Below the pieces are notes generated by a model. It was not told where the DNA came from, searched no databases, and worked only from the letters and a program-made list of their open reading frames with translations. From positions 186,001-250,000 of the forward strand of contig NOXC01000005.1 of assembly GCA_003265435.1 (NCBI GenBank): 64,000 nucleotides of DNA, written 5' to 3'. Origin of the DNA: Cellvibrionaceae bacterium AOL6 (GTDB taxonomy: Bacteria; Pseudomonadota; Gammaproteobacteria; Pseudomonadales; Cellvibrionaceae). A program made the translations under genes and the position numbers. This document shows positions 1-9,071 of the stretch, piece by piece. The first letter of the stretch is position 1, and each line of letters starts with the position of its first letter.

Positions 1-249
1 TTCAAGGTCTTTGGCCCCGGTATTGCGCTGCCTCGCGCAGCTACTCAGGTTATGAAGGCCATTGACGAAAGCATGATCGAAGCGCGCAGCGGCGAGCCTC
101 AGGAAAAGCTCTGGGCCACCAAAGCCACCTCCCCCGGCAACCGCCATCAGGAAAACCTCTATAAACGGCGCTGGTTACCTGCCGCCATTGCTATTGCGAT
201 TCTCGCGGCCTTCCTCGGCGGTCTGGGCTACTACTTGTTTGCGCTCTAG
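1..249 (+). CDS. C-terminal fragment of an unidentified membrane-anchored protein
   Basis: The frame is open from base 1, so only the last 82 codons are present and the true start lies outside the window. The visible part is a soluble stretch rich in charged residues, then a basic KRRW flank and a hydrophobic segment of about 24 residues that runs to the last residue (ending YYLFAL), which suggests a C-terminal membrane anchor with the bulk of the protein in the cytoplasm. I do not recognise the family. Its TAG stop shares the CTAG at 246-249 with the convergent ubiX stop, so the two genes end in a 4-nt tail-to-tail overlap with no room for a separate terminator. Confidence 0.6.
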   Translation, partial: FKVFGPGIALPRAATQVMKAIDESMIEARSGEPQEKLWATKATSPGNRHQENLYKRRWLPAAIAIAILAAFLGGLGYYLFAL

Positions 250-866
250 CTTTCGCCCCAGCGGGGGAGCAAATCCTGCGGCAAGGCGAGCTGATCGAGG
301 ATGCGTGCCACCACGAAATCGACCAGATCATCGATGCTCTGCGGATTCTGATAAAAGCCCGGACTCGCCGGCAGCACCACCGCGCCCATCTGGCTGAGCT
401 TGAGCATGTTTTCGAGGTGGACGGTCGACAACGGTGCTTCACGTGGCACGACGATCAATTGACGACGCTCTTTTAACACCACGTCGGCCGCCCGCTCGAT
501 TAAATTGTTGCTGGCACCACAGGCAATGGCCGACAGCGTTCCGCCGCTCGCCGGGCAGATGACCATGCTGCGCGGAGCGCTGGAGCCGGAGGCAACTGGG
601 CTGAACCAATCCTCCCTGTCGTACAGCGTGAGTTGCCCATCGTTCGCCTGTGCATAGTTGCGCAGCAGCGTTTCCTGAAGCGCGCTGTCTTCAGCGAGCT
701 CGAGCTCCGTTTCAGTATTGATCACGACACGCGCGGCTCTCGATATCAGCAAGGCGATATCGCAATCGGCCGCCACCAGCGCGCGCAAAAGTCTCAGCGC
801 GTACTGCGCGCCGGATGCGCCGGTGATCGCCAGGGTGATCGCACGACGGGTACCTGCTTCACTCAT
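246..866 (-). CDS. ubiX: Flavin prenyltransferase UbiX
   Basis: 206 residues, the normal length for UbiX. The enzyme prenylates reduced FMN with dimethylallyl phosphate to make the cofactor that the decarboxylase UbiD needs in ubiquinone synthesis. The N-terminus has the flavodoxin-like strand and loop [20 protein letters not shown] typical of the family, and residues around 95-120 carry the conserved [14 protein letters not shown] region followed by an [10 protein letters not shown] segment that fits the FMN/phosphate-binding site. The ATG overlaps the mpl TGA as ATGA (863-866), so translation is probably coupled to mpl. The mpl-ubiX order is the same as in Pseudomonas. Cytoplasmic and soluble. 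Confidence 0.95.
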   Translation of the reverse strand: MSEAGTRRAITLAITGASGAQYALRLLRALVAADCDIALLISRAARVVINTETELELAEDSALQETLLRNYAQANDGQLTLYDREDWFSPVASGSSAPRSMVICPASGGTLSAIACGASNNLIERAADVVLKERRQLIVVPREAPLSTVHLENMLKLSQMGAVVLPASPGFYQNPQSIDDLVDFVVARILDQLALPQDLLPRWGES

Positions 867-2236
867 GCTTGAGTCTCCAAAGCGCTCAGTATTTTGCGCG
901 GCATCGCATCGAATCCACCGTTACTCATCACCACCACATGCGCACCCTGCGGAAGCTGCGCCACGAGCGCGGAGCGCAATTCGGCGTGATCACGGTACAC
1001 ATACGCCTGCCCATCTTCGCGCTGGACCACTTCTCTCAGCGGCCAACCGAGATCCGGTGCTTCAAACCACCACACCTGATCGGCCACCGCCGAGGCTTGC
1101 GCCAACGCTTCGCGATGGACGCCCATTTTCATTGTATTGGAGCGTGGCTCAATCACCGCAATCAAGGGTGCCTTACCAATGCGGGCACGCGCGCCGGCAA
1201 GCGTGGTCGCGATGGCGGTGGGATGATGCGCAAAGTCATCGTAGACCGTAATACCTGCTATTTCGCCGACCACTTCCATGCGTCGTTTTACTCCGCCAAA
1301 ACGGCTCAGGGATTCACAGGCTTGCTCGGGCACCACCCCCACATGTCGCGCTGCCGCAATGGCATGCAAGCCATTCTGAATATTGTGCGCCCCACTCAGG
1401 GACCAGGCCACGTGCCCCACCTTTTCTCCATCGAGGTACACATCGAAGTGGTTGCGTGCCGTATCGGTCAGTTGATAGCCCCAATTCGCCCCCTCTCCGT
1501 GCTGACCACTGGTGGCCACTGGCGTCCAGCAGCCCCGCTCGATCACGTCCACCAGTGCGGTGTCGGCGGCGGGATGGATGAGCTGACCATTGCCGGGCAC
1601 CGTGCGGATTAGGTGATGGAATTGTGTCTGGATCGCTGCAAGATCGGCGAAAATGTCCGCATGATCAAATTCAAGATTGTTCAATATCAGGGTACGGGGC
1701 TGGTAGTGAACGAACTTCGAACGCTTGTCGAAGAAGGCCGTGTCGTACTCATCCGCTTCGATCACAAAAAAATCGGATTCGCCAAGACTGGAAGAGCGGC
1801 CGAAGTTTTGCGCAACACCACCTATTAAATAGCCCGGCGCAAAGCCGCCATCCTGTAGGATCCAGGTCAGCATGCTCGTCGTGGTGGTTTTGCCGTGCGT
1901 CCCGGCCACGCCCAGTACCCAACGCCCGCGCAGGATGTGCTCGGCCAGCCACTGCGGCCCACTGGCATAGGCCGCACCGCTGTCGAGAATGGCCTCCATC
2001 AACGCATTGCCACGGCTGACGACATTGCCGATCACAAACACGTCTGGCTTGAGCCTAAGCTGATCGGCCGAGAAGCCTTCGATCAGCTCGATCCCGGCGT
2101 CTTCCAATTGCGTGCTCATGGGGGGATAGACACCGGCGTCACAGCCGGTCACACGATAGCCCGCGTCTTTTGCGAGCCGGGCAAGTGAGCCCATAAAAGT
2201 GCCACAGATGCCCAAGATGTGAATGTGTTGCGTCAC
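863..2236 (-). CDS. mpl: UDP-N-acetylmuramate:L-alanyl-gamma-D-glutamyl-meso-diaminopimelate ligase (Mpl)
   Basis: Peptidoglycan recycling ligase that attaches a recovered tripeptide to UDP-MurNAc. I place the start at the GTG at 2236 ([17 protein letters not shown]), giving 457 residues, the usual Mpl length; the frame extends 19 codons upstream but that part overlaps msrA and is not conserved-looking. Mur-ligase hallmarks are present: an N-terminal Rossmann-like GICGTFMG, the ATP-binding [15 protein letters not shown], the [11 protein letters not shown] catalytic region, and the C-terminal [10 protein letters not shown] and [10 protein letters not shown] motifs. It starts one base after the msrA TAA and ends overlapping ubiX, so msrA-mpl-ubiX look like one transcript. 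Cytoplasmic. Confidence 0.94.
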   Translation of the reverse strand: MTQHIHILGICGTFMGSLARLAKDAGYRVTGCDAGVYPPMSTQLEDAGIELIEGFSADQLRLKPDVFVIGNVVSRGNALMEAILDSGAAYASGPQWLAEHILRGRWVLGVAGTHGKTTTTSMLTWILQDGGFAPGYLIGGVAQNFGRSSSLGESDFFVIEADEYDTAFFDKRSKFVHYQPRTLILNNLEFDHADIFADLAAIQTQFHHLIRTVPGNGQLIHPAADTALVDVIERGCWTPVATSGQHGEGANWGYQLTDTARNHFDVYLDGEKVGHVAWSLSGAHNIQNGLHAIAAARHVGVVPEQACESLSRFGGVKRRMEVVGEIAGITVYDDFAHHPTAIATTLAGARARIGKAPLIAVIEPRSNTMKMGVHREALAQASAVADQVWWFEAPDLGWPLREVVQREDGQAYVYRDHAELRSALVAQLPQGAHVVVMSNGGFDAMPRKILSALETQA

Positions 2237-2237
2237 G

Positions 2238-2864
2238 TTATTTTTCCGTTGGGTCCTCTCCCCACAGTTCGGCCAGGCGACGGTCACGACCACAACCTGA
2301 ACGGTAAAACTTATAGCGGAGCGGGTTTTTCAAATAGTAGTTCTGGTGATAGTCCTCTGCGGGGTAGAACGTTGCCGCAGGCAATATCTCCGTTACGATG
2401 TCGCCGCCTAGGATAGCACTTTCCTGCAAGGCCTGACGGCTTTGCTCGGCCGCCACTTTCTGCGCCTCATCGGCATAGAAAATCGCACTGAGGTATTGCT
2501 GTCCCTTGTCACAGAACTGTCCTCGCGCGTCGAGCGGGTCCACATTGCGCCAGAACACGTCGAGCAAAGTCTGATAATCGATGCGTGCAGGGTCATACTC
2601 TACGCGCACCACCTCATAGTGCCCAGTGCGCCCGCGACTCACTTGCTTATAGTCGGGATTTTTAACAGTTCCACCCGTGTAGCCCGACGTCGTCGCGATG
2701 ACACCGGGTAATTTGTCAAACGGCGGCTCCATACACCAAAAACATCCGCCGGCAAAAATAGCACTTTTACGCTCGCCGTCGGACACTTCCGCAACGCTAA
2801 ATGCCTGCCACGAAAAGAAAAATAAAAATGTGAACACCCTCACAACCACCCAATAAAAACGCAC
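2238..2864 (-). CDS. msrA: Peptide methionine-(S)-S-oxide reductase MsrA, probably exported
   Basis: Reduces the S epimer of methionine sulfoxide in proteins. The catalytic motif GCFWC is clear and the fold continues with EPPFDKLPGV, GYTGG and the YHQNYY region; a distal Cys (RSGCGRD) could resolve the disulfide. The open frame runs to 2981, but the GTG at 2864 has a GAGG Shine-Dalgarno 5 nt upstream and gives 208 residues. From that start the N-terminus is RFYWVVVRVFTFLFFFSWQ followed by AFSVA, which looks like a signal peptide; the common cytoplasmic MsrA lacks one. Export is inferred from hydrophobicity only. First gene of the msrA-mpl-ubiX run; its promoter should lie in 2865-3000. Confidence 0.9.
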   Translation of the reverse strand: MRFYWVVVRVFTFLFFFSWQAFSVAEVSDGERKSAIFAGGCFWCMEPPFDKLPGVIATTSGYTGGTVKNPDYKQVSRGRTGHYEVVRVEYDPARIDYQTLLDVFWRNVDPLDARGQFCDKGQQYLSAIFYADEAQKVAAEQSRQALQESAILGGDIVTEILPAATFYPAEDYHQNYYLKNPLRYKFYRSGCGRDRRLAELWGEDPTEK

Positions 2865-3142
2865 AGCGACCTCACTAATGTGAACTATGGCACAAAGAAT
2901 GCTAACGACACATCGAGTGCCTCTACGACAAAAATATGACAAAACAATGATAAAGGCGCTATCAGATGTGAAACCAATCACACGATACGCACTCTATAAC
3001 CATAAGAGCCTAGGGACTCTGTGTACGAAAATCATCACGATTCCGTCCACTTTGCCCAACGCTTTGCTTTAATGACCAACAGGCTGTATCGCCCCGCGTA
3101 GCGCGAGACGATGCATCCACAGTACGTGAGTGATACCTTACT

Positions 3143-3385
3143 ATGCAGTACCGACAAGGTGAGCCAGCGCAAACGCGCTTTCGCGCGGAGCGATACTTCG
3201 CTGTGGGCGAAGACTATTATTTTTCCACCCGAGAAGGAACGAATGTGGGCCCCTTTCCCAATATCGCGGCAGCACGTCGCGGCGCCGAACTGTACATTCA
3301 GTGTATAAATCGGAAGGAGGAGGCCGGCATGTATGCGTCCAAAATCGCCATGCAAGGCTTGTGGGCAAGTACTAACTTCTCTTGA
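3143..3385 (+). CDS. Small conserved protein, DUF6316-like
   Basis: 80 residues. The core RYFAVGEDYYFSTREGTNVG followed by PFPNIAAARRGAELYIQ matches my memory of the DUF6316 family of small gammaproteobacterial proteins, which pair an aromatic YFSTREG strand with a GPF turn and a helix. No function is known to me. No signal peptide or membrane segment, so presumably cytoplasmic. The ATG at 3143 lacks a strong Shine-Dalgarno; GTGAG about 15 nt upstream is the best purine run. It stands alone between divergent msrA and convergent hppA and is followed by a hairpin at 3391-3416. Confidence 0.7.
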   Translation: MQYRQGEPAQTRFRAERYFAVGEDYYFSTREGTNVGPFPNIAAARRGAELYIQCINRKEEAGMYASKIAMQGLWASTNFS

Positions 3386-3390
3386 TCAAC

Positions 3391-3416
3391 AGGCGGGGGG
3401 CTTCGGCCACCCGCCT
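3391..3416. terminator. Hairpin between the small gene and hppA
   Basis: AGGCGGG (3391-3397) pairs with CCCGCCT (3410-3416). It lies just after the stop of the + strand gene (3385) and 14 nt beyond the stop of hppA on the minus strand, so it could end transcription from both sides. There is no clear T-tract on either side, so termination efficiency is uncertain. Confidence 0.55.
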
Positions 3417-3429
3417 GCTTCTGTCAGCC

Positions 3430-5448
3430 CTACAGCAGCGGCGCAATCACCAGACTGACAATGGCCATCACATTGATCAGGATGTTCATTGCCGGACCCG
3501 AGGTGTCTTTGAATGGGTCGCCCACGGTATCACCCACCACCGCTGCGGCATGAACATCTGAACCCTTGCCACCAAAGTGGCCTTTCTCTACATACTTCTT
3601 AGCGTTGTCCCAGGCGCCCCCAGCGTTGGCCATCATCAACGCCATCAGCACGCAGCAAATCAGTGCACCGCCAAGCATGCCACCGAGCGCCTCCGGCCCG
3701 AGCCCAAAGCCAACGACCACCGGTGCCGCCACGGCGAGCACGCCCGGCAATACCATGCGTTTCAGTGCGGCCGTGGTCGCGATGTCCACACATCGTTTGG
3801 TATCGGGTTTGGCCGTCCCTTCCAGCAGGCCTGGAATCTCCTTAAATTGACGGCGAATTTCCTTGATCATATCGAACGCAGCGTCCCCCACGGCTCGCAT
3901 GGTGAGGGCGCTGACAAAAAACGGAAAGATTGCGCCGAGGAACATGCCCATGAGCACCATCGGTGCGCCGATATCCAATACCAGCTCATCCCCTTTGGCA
4001 CTGACCGTTTCGACATAGGCCGCAATAATGGCTAACGCCGCCAGACCCGCCGCGCCAATCGCAAAGCCTTTGCCAATTGCCGCCGTGGTATTGCCCACTT
4101 CGTCGAGGCCGTCTGTTATGGCTCGGGTTTCCTCACCCAGCTCCGCCATTTCCGCAATGCCACCGGCGTTATCGGCAATGGGCCCGTAGGCATCAATCGC
4201 CATTGTGATTCCCACTGTGGAGAGCATGCCCACCGCCGCGAGTCCTACACCGAGCACACCCGCCCCATCGGGCAGAATGGCGCTCGACACGAGGATGATC
4301 GCCGCAATACTGATCACCGGGATCACCACAGACTCCATGCCGGTCGCGAGACCAGAAATAATCACGGTGGCGGGCCCGGTTTCACCGTCTTTGGCGATCT
4401 TCTGCACCGGCTTGCTGCCGGTGTAGTACTCCGTCACCAACCCAATAATGATGCCGCCGAGCGCGCCCGCGACCACACACAACCAGATTTTGGCGGAGAT
4501 CCCAAGGGCCGAAAGCATGACCCAGGCCAAAGCAATAAACAGTAGCGTGGCACCGATGGTGCCAACGCGCAGTGCCAGTGCCGGCGCACTTCGGCTCATC
4601 ATTCGCACCAGCACCAAACCCAGCACGGAGCAGACAATCCCCAAACTTGGCAGCGCCAGCGGCACGAACATCAAATCGCCACGGTCAGGCGCGAGCTGCG
4701 CCACCGTACCGATGGCCAGCGTCGACGCAATCGCAATCGACGCAATCATCGAACCGCAATAAGATTCGAAAATATCGGAGCCCATGCCTGCAATATCCCC
4801 GACGTTGTCGCCCACATTGTCAGCGATCACACCAGGGTTGCGCGGGTCATCTTCAGGAATGCCTGCCTCGACCTTGCCCACCAGATCAGCGCCCACATCA
4901 GCGCTCTTGGTGTAAATACCGCCGCCGACACGGGAAAACAATGCGACGGAGGATGCCCCCATGCCGAAACCGTGGATCGCTTCGGCATGTGCGGGGTCCG
5001 CACCAAACAGTAAGTACAGCATGCCCAATCCGAGCAAACCCATCGAGGCGACGCACAAGCCCATGATCGAGCCGCCCATAAAGGCCACACTCAGCGCCGG
5101 TGCCTGACCCTGCTCATTCGCCGCAATGGTGGTGCGCGAGTTGGCCTGCGTCGCGCTGAACATGCCCGCGTAGCCCGCAAAGGCCGAGCACAAGGCCCCG
5201 ACAATAAAGGCCACCGGCGTCTGCCAGCTTTTAAAACCCACGAATAACAGTACAAAGACCACCAGCACGAACACGCCGAGAATGCTGTATTCCCGACGCA
5301 TGAATACCATCGCGCCGTGATGAATTTCCTCGGCGATATCGGCCACGCGCGCCTGCGACACGGGCTTGCGTACAATGCTGAGGAAGATGAAAAAGGCAAT
5401 GACCAAACCGGCAATGCCCAACAGAGGGGGGAGCAGAAGAATATCCAT
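3430..5448 (-). CDS. hppA: Membrane-bound ion-pumping pyrophosphatase, K+-dependent type
   Basis: 672 residues from the ATG at 5448, which has an AAGGG Shine-Dalgarno 8 nt upstream; an upstream in-frame GTG at 5469 is less likely. Inner-membrane pump that couples pyrophosphate hydrolysis to H+ (possibly Na+) export, with about 16 membrane segments. The substrate site is visible as [20 protein letters not shown] and NVGDNVGD, with matching C-terminal acidic motifs ([14 protein letters not shown]). The K+ determinant region reads [10 protein letters not shown]: Ala where K+-independent enzymes such as that of Rhodospirillum carry Lys (GNTTKAVTKG), so I assign the K+-dependent subfamily. The pumped ion cannot be settled by eye. 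It is divergent from soluble ppa. Confidence 0.95.
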   Translation of the reverse strand: MDILLLPPLLGIAGLVIAFFIFLSIVRKPVSQARVADIAEEIHHGAMVFMRREYSILGVFVLVVFVLLFVGFKSWQTPVAFIVGALCSAFAGYAGMFSATQANSRTTIAANEQGQAPALSVAFMGGSIMGLCVASMGLLGLGMLYLLFGADPAHAEAIHGFGMGASSVALFSRVGGGIYTKSADVGADLVGKVEAGIPEDDPRNPGVIADNVGDNVGDIAGMGSDIFESYCGSMIASIAIASTLAIGTVAQLAPDRGDLMFVPLALPSLGIVCSVLGLVLVRMMSRSAPALALRVGTIGATLLFIALAWVMLSALGISAKIWLCVVAGALGGIIIGLVTEYYTGSKPVQKIAKDGETGPATVIISGLATGMESVVIPVISIAAIILVSSAILPDGAGVLGVGLAAVGMLSTVGITMAIDAYGPIADNAGGIAEMAELGEETRAITDGLDEVGNTTAAIGKGFAIGAAGLAALAIIAAYVETVSAKGDELVLDIGAPMVLMGMFLGAIFPFFVSALTMRAVGDAAFDMIKEIRRQFKEIPGLLEGTAKPDTKRCVDIATTAALKRMVLPGVLAVAAPVVVGFGLGPEALGGMLGGALICCVLMALMMANAGGAWDNAKKYVEKGHFGGKGSDVHAAAVVGDTVGDPFKDTSGPAMNILINVMAIVSLVIAPLL

Positions 5449-5810
5449 AAAATGCCCTTTTTTGAGCACGCGATCCGTGACACTTGCAGAGACAACACAC
5501 GAAACGGTGCGTGTTATTTATTGCTATTGTGACAATCTCGATCGGCGACTGCGGTTCTGCCGAACCGGGCCGAAACGTGCGCTCGGCCTACTTCCTGTCC
5601 CTTCATTCTAGGCGCAGTTCGTCACAACTTAAAGCGAAGTTCCATTCTGAACAGGTGCCCTGAGGTGATCCCTTCAAGGGGGACAAGTCCGGGAATTGTT
5701 CGACGTGCCGCTTGTGTTACAATTCTGCCCAATTTTTCACCTCGACTAGGCGAAACACCCTCTCTCCGTTTCTATCTGTCACTATTAATCTTTAACTAAA
5801 GGAAGACACT
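5449..5810. other. 362-bp intergenic region between divergent hppA and ppa
   Basis: Holds the promoter regions of both pyrophosphatase genes. On the + strand a sigma-70-like promoter for ppa is visible (5696-5723). I could not find a convincing -10/-35 pair for hppA on the minus strand. No small open frame in the interval has a credible start and Shine-Dalgarno, and I see no RNA-like terminator inside it. Confidence 0.6.
5696..5723 (+). promoter_or_regulatory. Putative sigma-70 promoter of ppa
   Basis: TTGTTC (5696-5701), 16-nt spacer, TACAAT (5718-5723). Transcription would start near 5730, giving a leader of about 80 nt before the ppa ATG. Called by match to consensus only. Confidence 0.5.
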
Positions 5811-6359
5811 ATGAGCCTTCACCTGGTGCCCACGGGCAAGAATGTGCCTGACGAAGTCAATGTGATCATTGAGATCCCCATGGGTGGCGAGCCCATCAAG
5901 TATGAAATCGACAAGGATTCCGGCGCACTGTTCGTTGACCGTATCCTCGGCACCTCCATGCGCTACCCCTGCAACTACGGCTACATCCCACACACGCTGT
6001 GTGGCGACGGCGACCCAGCCGATGTATTGGTGTTTATGAACCGCCCTCTGATGCCGGGTTCAGTTGTACGCTGCCGCCCCATTGGCATGCTGAAGATGAC
6101 CGACGAGAGCGGTGAAGACGCGAAAATCCTCGCGGTACCGGTGAGCAAAATCACCAAGTACTACGACGCCGTTGAAGAAGCCTCTGACCTGCCCGAAATC
6201 AAGCTGAAGCAGATCAGCCACTTCTTCGAGCACTACAAAGATCTCGAAGAAGGCAAGTGGGTGAAAATCGAAGGTTGGACAGATGCCGCAGGCGCGAAGC
6301 AAGAGATTCTCGATTCCATCGAAAATTTCAAAGCGCAGCCAGAGCAGCCACACTTCTGA
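5811..6359 (+). CDS. ppa: Soluble inorganic pyrophosphatase, family I
   Basis: 182 residues, close to the 176 of the Escherichia coli enzyme. Hydrolyses cytoplasmic pyrophosphate to drive biosynthetic reactions. Family I features are visible: [16 protein letters not shown] near the N-terminus, the [19 protein letters not shown] active-site stretch with the DxDPxD-type acidic cluster (GDGDPADVL) that binds Mg2+, and KYYD later on. A good Shine-Dalgarno (AAAGGAAG) precedes the ATG. It is a single-gene unit, divergent from hppA, and ends at a strong intrinsic terminator. A soluble and a membrane pyrophosphatase side by side suggests coordinated handling of pyrophosphate. Confidence 0.96.
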   Translation: MSLHLVPTGKNVPDEVNVIIEIPMGGEPIKYEIDKDSGALFVDRILGTSMRYPCNYGYIPHTLCGDGDPADVLVFMNRPLMPGSVVRCRPIGMLKMTDESGEDAKILAVPVSKITKYYDAVEEASDLPEIKLKQISHFFEHYKDLEEGKWVKIEGWTDAAGAKQEILDSIENFKAQPEQPHF

Positions 6360-6380
6360 GCTTGAACGCTACCGAAAAAG

Positions 6381-6408
6381 AAAAGGGCCTCTATGGGCCC
6401 TTTTTTTA
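6381..6408 (+). terminator. Intrinsic terminator of ppa
   Basis: AAAAGGGCC (6381-6389), loop, GGCCCTTTT (6396-6404) continuing into a T run to 6407: a canonical rho-independent terminator. The A-rich 5' arm makes it usable in both directions, so it may also end the minus-strand gene that stops at 6437. Confidence 0.88.
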
Positions 6409-6436
6409 TACGTTCGTGTTGCTGTTGATGCCGCGT

Positions 6437-7219
6437 TTAGTTGGGTGACTCCACACTCAGGTGGCTGATATCGGGCCGCTTTTCTTCGACCTCTTCTTTA
6501 ATTTGACCGAGGTCTTCCCCCGCATCTGCGACGGAAAGCCCACTGATATCGACGCTCACAGGGTCAACCTGCTCGCGCTCAGAATCCTGCAACACATCCG
6601 CACCGACAGGTGCGAGACTGGCGTCCACATGAATCTGGCGCTCAACAAACGGCGTTTTTTCGCTGTCATCAAGCAGCTCGCCCTCCAGTTCCCGCACGGT
6701 ATACCCACTCACATCGACGCTCACCGCCTGCACCGGTTCACGTTCATTGTCTGAGAGCAAGGTACTGCCCGTCGGAGCGAGATCGAACTCCGCCGCGTCC
6801 ACTTCTTCCACCTCCGGCAAAGGGGGTGGGGGCGGAGCGTCCGCGTTCACTTGGGGGCGAGGTGTTGCGGGCTCGGCAGGCTCAGGCGCCTTCGGCGCTG
6901 GGGCAGCCGCTTGCGGTGCCGCAGCCGGGCCATCGGGCACGGCAAATACCGCCTTACCACCCTGTGCAGGCGCAGGCTTGGCTGACTGCTGCTCATCAAG
7001 ATCAACGCGACATCCCGCTTTCTTGATCGCGACACGGTACTTGTTCGCCGTAGCAAAATCGAGGTTCTTTTTCAAAACCACAGGCTTACCTGAAAACAGC
7101 GCATTGACCTGCGCCTCAGAGACTTTGAACAACTGCCCGATATTACGCCGAGCCTGCTCGGGGTCTGCCCCGCGCACCAGCTCTCCTCGAAACACCAGAT
7201 TGTATTTTTCGTCGGCCAT
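6437..7219 (-). CDS. Hypothetical protein with N-terminal compact domain and acidic repeat tail
   Basis: 260 residues from the ATG at 7219 (MADEKYNLVFRGELV); the frame extends upstream but the start there lacks a signal. Residues 1-75 form a compact domain (VFRGELVRGADPEQARRNIG, then FSGKPVVLKKN and AIKKAGCRVDL) that I have seen at the N-terminus of varied gammaproteobacterial proteins; I have no function for it. A proline/alanine linker follows (about 80-130). The rest is acidic and contains two copies of a motif of the form LAPxGxxLLxDxEREPVxxVSVDxSG (about residues 150-180 and 205-235), ending with DISHLSVE. No membrane segment. Probably a scaffold or interaction protein, but this is a guess. 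Confidence 0.75.
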   Translation of the reverse strand: MADEKYNLVFRGELVRGADPEQARRNIGQLFKVSEAQVNALFSGKPVVLKKNLDFATANKYRVAIKKAGCRVDLDEQQSAKPAPAQGGKAVFAVPDGPAAAPQAAAPAPKAPEPAEPATPRPQVNADAPPPPPLPEVEEVDAAEFDLAPTGSTLLSDNEREPVQAVSVDVSGYTVRELEGELLDDSEKTPFVERQIHVDASLAPVGADVLQDSEREQVDPVSVDISGLSVADAGEDLGQIKEEVEEKRPDISHLSVESPN

Positions 7220-7487
7220 GGGCTCCGCGTCCTCGCCGCAATAGTTCGTGGCAAAAGTATAACGCACGGTGCCGAAGTTCGGCGTGGATCTCGACAGATG
7301 GGCGAGCTTCCAGATAGCTGGCACAAACGCATACATCGTGATGAATTTCACGCCAGAAGCGCGAATTAGAACCCATTGTTTGCCTTTGGCTTAGGCCATC
7401 TGGCCATCTGCTTTGCCCGTCTGGAGGATGGGGGTGCGTCGCGAAAATCACTAAAGTAGCCCCACAAGCCACCAGCCCGTGACGCGC

Positions 7488-8987
7488 ATGCACCCTCGAC
7501 TAAAACAATCCCTCACTTTATTTTTCTTCCCAATGATAATCAGTTGTGGCGGCGGACAGTCCAGTAACGCCTTACTTGAGGGTAGTTCGGCCGACACCAT
7601 CACGACGCCGTCGCCAAGCCCGAGCCCCGCGGTCACACCGAGCCCCGCGGTCACACCGAGCCCAGAACCCAGCGCGTCGCCCACACCGGCACCTGCCGTC
7701 AGCCCGATGCCGTCGCCAGAGCCGTCAGCGACACCTGAAGCACCCCAGACGCCTTCACCTACGCCGACACCCGAGCCGAGCCCAACACCTGCACCGATTC
7801 CTGAAAGCGGCACGCCACTCGGCGGCGATCGCTGGACCTTTCTGTCGATGCCTCAGCAGGGTCCTTACGGGGTGATCGACCTCGTCGTGCCTGCGGCTCA
7901 AAACTGGGTGAACAGCGGACTGTATGTGTACCCCGGTGATGAGGTACGGATCACCGCCAGCGGCGAATGGCGCGTAAAAAATGTGCCGTTGCACGGCCCC
8001 AACAGCCACAGCGATAAAAGTCATCGAGATTGCGCCTTCGGCACACTGGCCGCGCGTATAGGGCTCTATTACAACGAGGCCCTTTTCTGCATCGGAGAAA
8101 CGGGTCAATTCACAGCGGACAGAGAAGGCATCGTCTATTTAGGCGGTGTTGCAGGCAGCGACCTGGGAGAGACCTATGAAAGCCGCAAGCATGCGCAGGG
8201 CGCGCTACAGGTTCGCATTGAAAGCGAAGGCGCGACCGTTCCTACCGTGCTCGCCGATGAGGTGCCCTTTTACCCCTTTGAAGCAGTCGACTCCGGGTGG
8301 GTGGAGATACTTGGAACGCACACCATTCTTACCCTCCCCACTCTGACCGTAATCGAAGATCGTGCCACGCTCAGCGATGCCATCGCCCGCTTTGATGCGC
8401 TGTACACCACACATCGCTCTTTACGGGGCAAAGCGCCCTATCACGGGCAGCCAGTGCGCTGGTTTCCCGACACCGAGGACGCGCCCGGCTGGATGCTCGC
8501 AGGCAACCCCGTGCGCATGGACCCCGCGCTCGTCGAAGGCGGAGACGGCACTCGCATCAGCCGCGCCGCAGAAAGCGGCAACAACAACTGGGGAATCGCG
8601 CACGAACTGGGTCACAACTTCAACTTTGCCGGCGGCCACTGGGCCTATACCAACGCTGTCGGACTGGAAGCCTGGCCCAACATCTTCAGTCTCCACGCGC
8701 TTGAAACACTTGGCCTGCCTCCAAGAGAGCTCGACTGCGAATCCCGTTATGCGGAATACCAGAGCAGCGGGGACTACGAAAACACACTCAAAAAAGACCC
8801 CTGGCTCGGCATTTGTTTCCTGATGGCGTTTCAACAGCGCTGGGGCTGGGATTTTTACCGGCGCTTTTACCAGGCACTGGATGCGCAGCCCGGCTCCGGT
8901 AACCGATACATGTACGAACGCTTCAGCGAAGCCGCCGGTGAGGATGTGCGAGCGATCTTTGATGCCTGGGCCATCCCCATCGAGTAA
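7488..8987 (+). CDS. Lipoprotein with LecA-like domain and M60-like zinc metalloprotease domain
   Basis: 499 residues from the ATG at 7488; an in-frame GTG at 7479 is an alternative and neither has a clear Shine-Dalgarno. The N-terminus has a lipoprotein signal (LTLFFFPMIISC, lipobox Cys20). Residues 40-107 are a Pro/Ser/Thr/Glu linker. Residues 127-245 resemble the PA-IL/LecA galactose-binding lectin fold: a YPGDEVRITASGEW strand pair, a CAFGTLAARIG segment and a GSDLGETY loop at the place of the LecA ligand loop (NDVPGTYGNN), although the two Asn are not kept. Residues 330-499 hold HELGHNFNF (372-376 is HELGH) with a downstream Glu in GLEAWPN, fitting the M60-like (enhancin/mucinase) HExxH-x(8-28)-E pattern. 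Likely surface-anchored and aimed at glycoproteins; the substrate is inferred. Confidence 0.82.
   Translation: MHPRLKQSLTLFFFPMIISCGGGQSSNALLEGSSADTITTPSPSPSPAVTPSPAVTPSPEPSASPTPAPAVSPMPSPEPSATPEAPQTPSPTPTPEPSPTPAPIPESGTPLGGDRWTFLSMPQQGPYGVIDLVVPAAQNWVNSGLYVYPGDEVRITASGEWRVKNVPLHGPNSHSDKSHRDCAFGTLAARIGLYYNEALFCIGETGQFTADREGIVYLGGVAGSDLGETYESRKHAQGALQVRIESEGATVPTVLADEVPFYPFEAVDSGWVEILGTHTILTLPTLTVIEDRATLSDAIARFDALYTTHRSLRGKAPYHGQPVRWFPDTEDAPGWMLAGNPVRMDPALVEGGDGTRISRAAESGNNNWGIAHELGHNFNFAGGHWAYTNAVGLEAWPNIFSLHALETLGLPPRELDCESRYAEYQSSGDYENTLKKDPWLGICFLMAFQQRWGWDFYRRFYQALDAQPGSGNRYMYERFSEAAGEDVRAIFDAWAIPIE
7623..7658 (+). repeat. Perfect tandem 18-bp repeat in the lipoprotein linker
   Basis: Two exact head-to-tail copies of AGCCCCGCGGTCACACCG (7623-7640 and 7641-7658), followed by a further AGCCC. 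Each encodes SPAVTP, so copy-number change would lengthen or shorten the linker in frame. Confidence 0.9.
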
Positions 8988-9071
8988 CGAGGGCCCGTAT
9001 ACCCTGGACCTCGAGAAGAAAGACCTGCATGCACGCGCGCAGCCACTATATTTAGGGTTGCGCCAGACTCC

